The position numbers were made by a program, and so were the translations under genes. The notes under the pieces are model-generated. The model searched no databases, was not told where the DNA came from, and worked only from the letters and a program-made list of their open reading frames with translations. DNA of 64,000 nt from Sulfuricystis sp964478415 (lineage in GTDB: Bacteria > Pseudomonadota > Gammaproteobacteria > Burkholderiales > Rhodocyclaceae), in assembly GCA_964478415.1 (NCBI GenBank), contig CAYZII010000003.1:7804-71803 (forward strand), in the 5' to 3' direction. Position 1 is the stretch's first letter. Each line of letters starts with the position of its first letter. Shown here one piece after another: positions 8,012 to 14,917 of this stretch.

Positions 8012-10091
8012 GCAAAGCCAGGCACGCTTCGCCCGGCAGCGGTTTGCCAAACAGATAGCCTTGCAGAACGTCACACCCCAGGCGGACGAGAAAATCGCGC
8101 TGCGCTTGTGTCTCGACGCCTTCAGCCACCACCCGCAGCCCGAGATTTTTCGCCAGCGCAATGGTCGCCGAGCAAATCGCCGCATCGTTCGCATCGCTTT
8201 CCAGATCGCAGACGAAAGTACGGTCGATTTTGAGCACCTGGATCGGCAGGCGCTTCAGATAGGCGAGCGACGAATAGCCGGTACCGAAATCGTCGATGGC
8301 GAGCGCCACGCCCAGGTCGCGCAACGCCCCGAGCTGCCGCACGGCTTCTTCGGGATCGGCCATAGCCACGGACTCGGTGATTTCGAGTTCCAGATCGCCG
8401 GCCGCAAGACCATGTCGCTCGAGCGCGGCGAGAATCTCCTTGCCCAGACCGGCATCCCGCAACTGGTGTGCGGACAGATTGAGCGCAAGACGGACGTTTG
8501 AAACGCCGGCGGCCCGCCAGGCGGCGAACTGCCGGCAGCCCTCTTCGAGCACCCATTGCCCAAGCTGCCCGATCAGACCGGCTTCTTCGGCGATAGTGAC
8601 GAAGCGCTCCGGAGAAATCCAGCCGCGTTGCGGATGCTGCCAGCGCACTAGCGCCTCGAAAGCGACGATCCGGCCGGTACACGCCTCGATCTGCGGCTGG
8701 AAATGCAAGTGCAGCGCCCCTTTGTCCAGCGCAACGCGCAAATCGCGCTCGAGTGCCAGGCGCTCGGCCGCGGCTTTGGTGAGGTCCTCGGTGAAGAAAT
8801 GCAGCTGGTTGCGGCCATGCTCTTTCGCGTAATACATCGCGGTGTCGGCGTGTTTGAGCAGCGTGCCAGCATCCTGGCCGTCGCGCGGGAAGAGGCTGAT
8901 GCCGATGCTCGGCGTCGAATGAAGCAGCTGGCCGTCGAGCCGATACGGTCTGGCGAGCGCCTCGAGGAGCTTCGTGCTGGCATTGAGCGCATGAATTTCC
9001 GCCTCCAGGCCGGTGAGCACGACGACGAATTCGTCACCCCCGAGGCGCGCGACGATGTCCGATTCACGCACACAGGCCTGCAGCCGTCGGCCGACTTCGA
9101 CGAGCAGCTGATCGCCGACATGATGGCCGAGCGTATCGTTGATATTCTTGAAGCGGTCCATGTCGATCAGCACCAGCGCCACCTGTTTGCCATCGCGCCG
9201 CGCCGTGGCGAGCGCCTGTTCGAGCCGGCTACGCAGGCTGTAGCGATTGTCGAGCCCGGTCAGCGCATCGTGATAGGCGAGATGCTCGATATGGCGCAGC
9301 ATGGCCTGGCGCTCGAGCGCACGCTGGTAACCCTGCCTTCCCACCCAACCGATGCCCACCAGCCCCACCAGCCAGATCACACCATGACCGATGCCGAGAT
9401 CGATTGCGGTCGCTCGTATGCGTTGGTAATAGGGTTCGAGTGGCAGATTCACGCCGGTGGCGCCGCGCATGTCGCCAACCTGATAGCCGAGGATGCCGTG
9501 ACAGCGCACGCAGACTTCCTCCATGAACCAGGCCTTCAGATAGCGTAGATAAGGCTTGCCATCAATTGCGGCAATTTCCCAGACCTCATTCTTGATGCCG
9601 AGTTCGAATTCTTCGAGCTGTTTCTTCTCCCAAGCATCAGGGGCATTGATCGGATTGAGAAAGCGCAAGCCGACGATGCGGCCGCGTGCTCCGCCGGTCA
9701 TCGCCGCATAGTCGTCCATCATCTCGCGCACCATCATCGCCGGCGCGCGTAAGGTGAGCTTCATGCCGTCGGTCGTCACCACATCGCGTTCCGGAATATG
9801 ATTCAACAGCGGAGAAGGCTGCGCCTGCGGTGTCACGCGCACATAGACGCCGGAGTGTTTCATCGCCCAGCACCGGAAAGCCATGTCCTTGTCGCGCACC
9901 GCTCGCGCTTCGGCATAGGCCATCTCGAGCGTCTGCCGCTCATGACTGCGTAATCCCCAATACAAGGACGCGGCGACGATCAGCGTCCATAACACTGCCC
10001 CGGCCACGGCCAGACGCACCGCAGTCTTCGGGTTTTCTTTGGGAGAGAGGCTTTTCTCAGGCATCGAGGTATCGTATTGGCGCATCGCCAT
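7998..10091 (-). CDS. GGDEF-EAL protein with a DUF3365-like c-haem sensor domain
   Basis: About 697 residues. A membrane helix (residues 25-45) is followed by a periplasmic domain of the DUF3365/Tll0287-like type with a CVRCH c-type haem motif at residues 194-198, then a second helix (about 232-252). The GGDEF domain (HDALTGLDNR, LGGDEFVVVL) and EAL domain (EALVRW, LNLSAHQL, DDFGTGYSSLAYLK, EGVET) both look intact. Covalent haem would let it sense redox state, NO or O2 in the periplasm; this is inference. The start is placed at 10091 because AAGG lies five bases upstream; ATGs at 10085 and 10064 are alternatives. It diverges from nosD, with an FNR-like box in the gap. Confidence 0.9.
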   Translation of the reverse strand: MAMRQYDTSMPEKSLSPKENPKTAVRLAVAGAVLWTLIVAASLYWGLRSHERQTLEMAYAEARAVRDKDMAFRCWAMKHSGVYVRVTPQAQPSPLLNHIPERDVVTTDGMKLTLRAPAMMVREMMDDYAAMTGGARGRIVGLRFLNPINAPDAWEKKQLEEFELGIKNEVWEIAAIDGKPYLRYLKAWFMEEVCVRCHGILGYQVGDMRGATGVNLPLEPYYQRIRATAIDLGIGHGVIWLVGLVGIGWVGRQGYQRALERQAMLRHIEHLAYHDALTGLDNRYSLRSRLEQALATARRDGKQVALVLIDMDRFKNINDTLGHHVGDQLLVEVGRRLQACVRESDIVARLGGDEFVVVLTGLEAEIHALNASTKLLEALARPYRLDGQLLHSTPSIGISLFPRDGQDAGTLLKHADTAMYYAKEHGRNQLHFFTEDLTKAAAERLALERDLRVALDKGALHLHFQPQIEACTGRIVAFEALVRWQHPQRGWISPERFVTIAEEAGLIGQLGQWVLEEGCRQFAAWRAAGVSNVRLALNLSAHQLRDAGLGKEILAALERHGLAAGDLELEITESVAMADPEEAVRQLGALRDLGVALAIDDFGTGYSSLAYLKRLPIQVLKIDRTFVCDLESDANDAAICSATIALAKNLGLRVVAEGVETQAQRDFLVRLGCDVLQGYLFGKPLPGEACLALLKHQ

Positions 10092-10098
10092 CTTAACC

Positions 10099-10112
10099 TT
10101 GACTTTCATCAA
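10099..10112. promoter_or_regulatory. FNR-like box between the haem GGDEF-EAL gene and nosD
   Basis: The sequence TTGAC-TTTC-ATCAA matches the FNR/ANR consensus TTGAT-N4-ATCAA at nine of ten fixed positions. Its centre is about 41 bases upstream of the nosD ATG at 10147. If it acts as a class II activator site, transcription would begin near 10147, which would favour the internal ATG at 10180 as the nosD start. It lies just upstream of the divergent gene start at 10091, so it could control both. Confidence 0.65.
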
Positions 10113-10146
10113 CGCCAAAAGGGGCGTCCTGCGGTCAAATTGTGGC

Positions 10147-11388
10147 ATGCCGTCCCTTTTCCCACCGCGACGTCCAGCGATGCTCCCTGCTGCCCTCGTT
10201 GGCCTGCTACTTCCGCTGTTTGCGATGGGAGTCGCGGATGCGGCACCCACACTTCAGGCGCTCATCGACGCCGCCGCGCCGGGTAGCATCGTTCGCGTGT
10301 CCGCCGGGGTGCATGCCGGTCCAATCGTCATCGCGAAACCGCTGATCCTCGATGGTGCGGCTCAGGCCGAAATCCGCGGCAACGGCCGCGGCACGGTCGT
10401 GCATATTCGTGGCAGCGGTGTCACCCTCCGCGGTTTCACGATCCGCGGCAGCGGCAGTTTGCACGATGCCGTCGATGCCGGCATCCTCGCCGAGGGCAGT
10501 GATCATCTGATCGAAGACAACCGCCTGGAAGACGTGCTGTTCGGCATCCACCTGAAACAGACGCAACGCACGCGGGTGCGTCACAACGCGGTGATCGGCA
10601 AGAACGCAGAACTGTCGATGCGCGGTGATGCACTGCGCATGTGGCACGGCGCCCACAACCGCATCGAAAACAACCGTTTCCGCCGTGCCCGTGATCTCAC
10701 CTTCATCAATTCACGGGACAGCGTCATCGCAGGCAATCATTTCAGCGACGGACGTTACGGCATGCAGATCGTCTTCTCGCCACGTTTGACGATCGAAAAC
10801 AATCGCATCGAACAGATGGCCACCGGCATCGTCGTGCTCTACTCGCGCGATGTGACGCTGAGCGGCAACTTGATCGCCCATGCGCTCACCGGCGGCGGTG
10901 CCGGCATTGTGTTCAAGGAAAGCGACAGCGGTCGCGTGATCGGTAACACCGTGCTGCATTGCACGGTGGGGCTCAAAGTCGACGCTCCGCCGGAAAAGAT
11001 CGGCCTGCTCGAGGTTCGTGACAACCGCTTCGCGCACAACATCAATGGGCTGTTCTTTTACGGCGAGGCCGGTGGCCATCGGTTCGCACGCAACCGTTTC
11101 GAGAACAATCTCACCACGGTGGCGATCAGCGGCGTCGGCGCCGCAGCGGCGAATGTCTGGCACAACAATCGTTGGGATGAATACCAAGGCTTCGATCTCG
11201 ATCGTGACGGCATCGGCGATACCCCGTTTGAGGCCTGGCTGTTCGCCGACCGTATCTGGATGGAGACGCCAATGGCGAGTTTCTTCCGTAACTCGCCGGT
11301 GCTCGAGCTGATCGATTTCCTCGAACGCCTGGCGCCGTTTTCGGCGCCGTACCGGATACTATCCGATCCCGCTCCCCTGATGCAGTAA
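10147..11388 (+). CDS. nosD: NosD-like periplasmic copper-maturation protein
   Basis: About 413 residues with a signal peptide (LPAALVGLLLPLFAMGVADA) and a right-handed parallel beta-helix of repeated N-N-R/G-N units (IEDNRLEDV, IENNRFRRA, IAGNHFSDG, IENNRIEQM, LSGNLIAHA). It ends with the NosD-type segment DLDRDGIGDTPF and the SPVLELIDFLERLAPF region. NosD works with the NosFY ABC transporter in assembling the Cu-Z site of nitrous oxide reductase in the periplasm. Neither nosZ nor nosFY is in the window, and the gene is followed 11 bases later by a cytochrome c and then norE/norF, so its partner here is uncertain. ATG 10180 is an alternative start. Confidence 0.85.
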   Translation: MPSLFPPRRPAMLPAALVGLLLPLFAMGVADAAPTLQALIDAAAPGSIVRVSAGVHAGPIVIAKPLILDGAAQAEIRGNGRGTVVHIRGSGVTLRGFTIRGSGSLHDAVDAGILAEGSDHLIEDNRLEDVLFGIHLKQTQRTRVRHNAVIGKNAELSMRGDALRMWHGAHNRIENNRFRRARDLTFINSRDSVIAGNHFSDGRYGMQIVFSPRLTIENNRIEQMATGIVVLYSRDVTLSGNLIAHALTGGGAGIVFKESDSGRVIGNTVLHCTVGLKVDAPPEKIGLLEVRDNRFAHNINGLFFYGEAGGHRFARNRFENNLTTVAISGVGAAAANVWHNNRWDEYQGFDLDRDGIGDTPFEAWLFADRIWMETPMASFFRNSPVLELIDFLERLAPFSAPYRILSDPAPLMQ

Positions 11389-11399
11389 GGAAAGCCACC

Positions 11400-12125
11400 A
11401 TGTTGCAGACACTCCCACTCAGATTCGCGCTCCTTGCCATTGGCTGCTCGCTGCCCCTCCTCGCTGGACCCACGCGTGCCGCGGCGCCAGAGCAGGAATC
11501 CGGCAAGGAGATCTACGACCCGTGCGCAGCCTGCCACGGTGATCTTGGTCAAGGTGGCAAACGCGGCGAATATCCTCGCATCGCCGGTCAGCGTGCAGCT
11601 TACATCGAATACACGTTAAAAAAATTCCGTTCGCGCGAGCGCATCAATATTCCGATGTTTCCCTACACCCAGGAGCGCGAACTGCCCGATGCGGACATCA
11701 AGGCCGTGGCCGCCTATCTGGCGAGCATCGAGCTGCCGACGAAAATCCCCGAGTTCAAACCCACCGACGACGCTTTGACCCGCCTGCTGGCGATGGAGAA
11801 AGTGATGATCATCCCGAAGCTGGAAGGCGATCTCGCGAACGGCAAAAAGCTCTATCAGGAGGAATGCGCGTATTGTCACGGCGTCAATGGTCGCGGCAAG
11901 GGACGCTTCCCGATGCTGGTCGGGCAATACACGAATTATCTGCAGAAACAGATCTCTGCCTTCATCAAAGGCGAGCGGCCACATGACATGGTGGCCGACG
12001 ACGACGACGAAGACGAGGATGACAAGCGCAAAGCAGCACCGGCCAAGCCGGGGGTGCTCAATCGCCTGACCGAAAAAGACCTCCAGGACGTCATGGCCTA
12101 CATCACCCACCTGCAGGACGAATGA
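11400..12125 (+). CDS. Dihaem periplasmic cytochrome c (c4/c553-like)
   Basis: A 241-residue protein with a signal peptide (about residues 1-28) and two class I cytochrome c domains carrying CAACH and CAYCH haem motifs, each followed by a glycine-rich loop, with methionine ligands probable in the MFPY and FPMLVG regions. Between the second haem domain and the C-terminal helix lies a very acidic run (VADDDDEDEDDKRK), which is unusual. A good ribosome-binding site (AAGGAAAG) precedes the ATG, and the 3' end overlaps norE by ATGA. It is a plausible electron donor to a nitric oxide or nitrous oxide reductase encoded elsewhere. It is not a typical NorC, which is a single-haem membrane-anchored protein. 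Confidence 0.88.
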   Translation: MLQTLPLRFALLAIGCSLPLLAGPTRAAAPEQESGKEIYDPCAACHGDLGQGGKRGEYPRIAGQRAAYIEYTLKKFRSRERINIPMFPYTQERELPDADIKAVAAYLASIELPTKIPEFKPTDDALTRLLAMEKVMIIPKLEGDLANGKKLYQEECAYCHGVNGRGKGRFPMLVGQYTNYLQKQISAFIKGERPHDMVADDDDEDEDDKRKAAPAKPGVLNRLTEKDLQDVMAYITHLQDE

Positions 12126-12721
12126 ACACGCCCGCTCGAGCCGCAATACCAGCGCCGGATTTTGCTGGCGAAACGGTGCCGGGCAACCGCGGCATCTGGG
12201 TCGGCATCTTCTGCGTGCTGGTCGAGTTCCTGCTGCTGTTCTGCGTCTATTTCATCGCCAAGGCACATCACGGGGCGGCTTTCGAGAAAGGCCCGGACCA
12301 GCTCGCCACCATTGCCGGTGTCGCGATCACACTGCTGCTGCTCAGCAGCGGCTACTGCATGGTCAAGGCCGTCGCAACCATCCGCAACGACCGTCGGCGC
12401 GCAGCTTTTGGCTGGGTAGCGGCCGCCTTCCTGCTCGGGCTCGGTTACCCGGTCATCAAGTTCTTCGAGATCCGTTGGAACGTCGCCCATGGCATCGATG
12501 GCGCCGCCGGCATCTTCTACATCGTCTATTACTATCTGACGCTGAATCACCTGGTGCATGTCAGCTGGGGGCTGCTCGGTCTGGGCTGGGTTGCGGTACG
12601 CACCCTGCTCGGCGTCTACTCGGCGCGTGATCATAGCGGTCTCGAAGCCGCCGCAATGTACTGGCACACCACTGACGTGCTGTGGCTGATCATCTTTCCC
12701 TTCTTCTACGTGTTGCGATGA
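12122..12721 (+). CDS. norE: NorE-like haem-copper oxidase subunit III family protein
   Basis: A 199-residue integral membrane protein of the cytochrome c oxidase subunit III/NorE family with five predicted helices. Family features include GIWVGIFCVLVEFLLLF near the N-terminus, YYLTLNHLVHVSWGL in the middle and the ending YWHTTDVLWLIIFPFFYVLR. NorE is an accessory factor that supports nitric oxide reductase activity. The start overlaps the cytochrome c stop and the end overlaps norF (both ATGA), placing it firmly in the nosD-cytochrome c-norE-norF operon. Confidence 0.9.
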   Translation: MNTPARAAIPAPDFAGETVPGNRGIWVGIFCVLVEFLLLFCVYFIAKAHHGAAFEKGPDQLATIAGVAITLLLLSSGYCMVKAVATIRNDRRRAAFGWVAAAFLLGLGYPVIKFFEIRWNVAHGIDGAAGIFYIVYYYLTLNHLVHVSWGLLGLGWVAVRTLLGVYSARDHSGLEAAAMYWHTTDVLWLIIFPFFYVLR

Positions 12722-12999
12722 AACACACCGCAGAGCGCACCTGGCTGATGCTGATTGGCCTGACTGGCCTGGGCGCATGGTTCGCCGAGACCGGCCAGCC
12801 CGGCTGGCCGTTGACACTTTTCGTCGCCGCCCTGATCGCTTTCAAGGGACGACTGGTGATCGATCACTACATGGAGATCACCCCCGCCCATCCACGCATT
12901 CGCCGCATCCTGCATGGCTTCGTCACTGTCGTGCCACTGCTGGTGATCCTCAGCCACGGCTGGAGTGACGTATTGAAAAGCCTGACCAGCCTGAAATAA
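12718..12999 (+). CDS. norF: NorF-like small membrane protein
   Basis: A 93-residue membrane protein with about three helices and the cytochrome c oxidase subunit IV/NorF pattern FVAALIAFKGRLVIDHYMEI. It follows norE with an ATGA overlap, the usual norEF arrangement. It probably assists assembly or function of a nitric oxide reductase; the precise role is not established. The start at 12718 was preferred over an in-frame codon upstream because of the overlap and the position of the first hydrophobic segment. Confidence 0.88.
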   Translation: MKHTAERTWLMLIGLTGLGAWFAETGQPGWPLTLFVAALIAFKGRLVIDHYMEITPAHPRIRRILHGFVTVVPLLVILSHGWSDVLKSLTSLK

Positions 13000-13080
13000 A
13001 CGTGGCATGCGAACCGTCCGTGAATCGAGGCATCGGGCGATACAATCGACCTGCCGCTTACCCCCCGTAGAAACTCGGCG

Positions 13081-13576
13081 ATGATGAAGAAGCTCATGGC
13101 AACCCTGGCCGGCGCACTCTTTTTCCCGTGCATCGCTTGCGCCGATCTGCCGCGCGGCAATTGCCTGAGGCCCGCCGCGCGCACTGACCTGTCGCACTGC
13201 GATTTCACGCAGCACAGACTGAGCGGTCTCGATCTTTCCGTGGTGCGCCTTGTCGGCGCCAAGCTCGACAACGCCGATCTGAGGAAGACCAAGCTCAGCG
13301 GAGCCGACCTGTCCGGTGCCAGCGCCAAATGGGCCAATTTCAGCTTTGCCGAGTTCTCCAATGCCAATCTGCGTCGACTTCAGTAAAGCAAAACTCGTCG
13401 GCACCCGACTGCTTGGTGCGACATTGCGCCACGCGCGTTTCCTCAATGCGGATCTCGCCGGCGCGAACTTCACCAATGCCGATGTCTGGAATGCCGACTT
13501 CAGCCACTCTGTCCACCACCCGACATCGGCCGAGGAGGCGCTGATCGAACCATTCGTTGTCCGCGAACGACGCTGA
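13081..13576 (+). pseudogene. Secreted pentapeptide-repeat protein, frameshifted
   Basis: Frame one (13081-13386) encodes a signal peptide (MMKKLMATLAGALFFPCIACA) and A(D/N)LXX pentapeptide repeats, ending in ANLRRLQ-stop. The repeats resume in another frame from about 13372 (DFSKAKLVGTRLLGATL... NADLAGANFTNADVWNADF) and run to the stop at 13576. A single-base loss near 13370-13375 explains the break; one added base would restore a protein of about 165 residues. It is either a real frameshift mutation or a sequencing error. It lies between norF and norQ. Function unknown; such proteins form quadrilateral beta-helices. Confidence 0.75.
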
Positions 13577-13667
13577 GCGCGGAATCAGCCGGCGCTTCTC
13601 CGCTCAGCGGCCAGAAACCTCACCCAACCAGTGTACCCACTGCTTCGGTCGATCTCACGGCCAGGCT

Positions 13668-13681
13668 TTGATGAGCGTCAA
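13668..13681. promoter_or_regulatory. FNR/DNR-type box upstream of norQ
   Basis: The sequence TTGAT-GAGC-GTCAA matches the FNR-family consensus at nine of ten fixed positions, and the TTGAT-N4-GTCAA form is typical of DNR/ANR sites at denitrification promoters. It is centred about 71 bases upstream of the norQ ATG at 13746 and downstream of the broken pentapeptide gene. It probably activates norQ-membrane gene-norD under low oxygen or NO. The stretch 13577-13745 holds no gene. Confidence 0.7.
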
Positions 13682-13745
13682 GGACGCATGTCGCTGCCGA
13701 CCGTAAAGTAGCATCACTCCATCCTGCGCCCGTTTGCGCACCATC

Positions 13746-14528
13746 ATGACCGCATTACCTTTCTACGAACCCGCCGGCAACGAGATCGAGCTATTCGAGC
13801 ACGCCCATCGCAACCGCCTCCCGGTGTTGATCAAGGGCCCGACCGGCGTGGGCAAGACACGCTTCGTCGCCTACATGGCGGCAAGGCTGGGCCTGCCGCT
13901 CTACACGGTCGCCTGTCACGACGATCTGACCGCTGCCGACCTGGTCGGCCGCCATCTGATCACCGATGGCGCGACCTACTGGTCGGACGGCCCGCTGACG
14001 CGGGCAGTGCGCGAAGGTGGCATCTGCTACCTCGACGAAGTGGTCGAAGCGCGCAAGGACACCACCGTGGTGATCCATCCGCTCGCCGACCATCGCCGGG
14101 TGCTGCCGATCGACCGCACCGGCGAAGTACTGCACGCACCAGACAACTTCATGCTCGTGGTCTCCTACAACCCGGGCTACCAGAACTTCCTGAAAGGCAT
14201 GAAACCCTCGACGCGCCAGCGCTTCGTCGCATTGCGCTTCGATTTTCCCGATGCGGCGCGCGAGGAGGCGATCCTCGTCGGCGAGACCGGCTGCGATGCG
14301 ATGACGGCGAAGCGGCTTGTCTCCATCGGCCGTTCCTTGCGCGCGCTCAAGGACGTCGATCTCGAAGAGGTGGCCAGCACGCGGCTGCTGGTTTACGCGG
14401 CGATCCTGATCCGCGACGGCATGGCACCGACCGATGCCTGTCGCGCAGCGATCGTCGAGGCGCTCACCGACGATCGGGAAGTGGCCGCGGCGCTCGAAGA
14501 AGTCGTGCTTGCTACCTTCGGGAAATGA
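13746..14528 (+). CDS. norQ: NorQ, MoxR/CbbQ-type AAA+ ATPase
   Basis: A 260-residue AAA+ protein with Walker A GPTGVGKT, Walker B ICYLDEVVEA and a sensor region SYNPGYQN. These match the NorQ/CbbQ group, which forms hexameric rings that remodel a target enzyme together with a VWA partner. The paired norD and the upstream norEF point to nitric oxide reductase activation, probably non-haem iron insertion, rather than Rubisco activation by CbbQ. ATG 13746 is preferred; an in-frame TTG at 13734 would add four residues. The 3' end overlaps the next gene by ATGA. An FNR/DNR box lies upstream. Confidence 0.9.
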   Translation: MTALPFYEPAGNEIELFEHAHRNRLPVLIKGPTGVGKTRFVAYMAARLGLPLYTVACHDDLTAADLVGRHLITDGATYWSDGPLTRAVREGGICYLDEVVEARKDTTVVIHPLADHRRVLPIDRTGEVLHAPDNFMLVVSYNPGYQNFLKGMKPSTRQRFVALRFDFPDAAREEAILVGETGCDAMTAKRLVSIGRSLRALKDVDLEEVASTRLLVYAAILIRDGMAPTDACRAAIVEALTDDREVAAALEEVVLATFGK

Positions 14529-14917
14529 ATGTCGAGCGCAAAGTTCCTGGGCAAGGACTGGCGATCACGGCCGAGTCGCTGTTTCTCGTCAACCTGATGT
14601 TGGCACCGGGACTGGCCTTTCTCGCGCTTGCCTGGTTGTGGATCAAACACAGGAACGATGCCTCGCCGCTGGCGCGCTGTCATCTCGACCAGACTTTCTT
14701 CGTCAGTCTCTGGGGCGGTGCGCTGATCGTCATCATTTGCGCCTTGTTCCTGTTCTTCCTCGGCTGGGATTGGGAATGGACCTGGGTAGCCGTGATTCTC
14801 TACTTCACCTGCGTGCATTCCACGTTGATCCTGCTCGGGATGCTCGGACTGGCGAAAGCGCTGGCTGGAAAAACTTACGTCTATCCGTGGATCGGTCCGC
14901 GCTGCGAAGGTATCTAG
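14525..14917 (+). CDS. Small membrane protein between norQ and norD
   Basis: A 130-residue protein with about three hydrophobic helices (around residues 19-40, 57-80 and 84-108). The N-terminal part contains CHLDQTFF and the C-terminus reads LAKALAGKTYVYPWIGP, a pattern reminiscent of DUF4870/Tic20-like membrane proteins; I do not recognise a specific family with confidence. It starts in ATGA overlap with norQ, and its TAG abuts the norD ATG, so it is co-translated with both. Its placement suggests a role in docking the NorQ-NorD complex to the membrane or in handling the nitric oxide reductase, but this is inference. Confidence 0.8.
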   Translation: MNVERKVPGQGLAITAESLFLVNLMLAPGLAFLALAWLWIKHRNDASPLARCHLDQTFFVSLWGGALIVIICALFLFFLGWDWEWTWVAVILYFTCVHSTLILLGMLGLAKALAGKTYVYPWIGPRCEGI

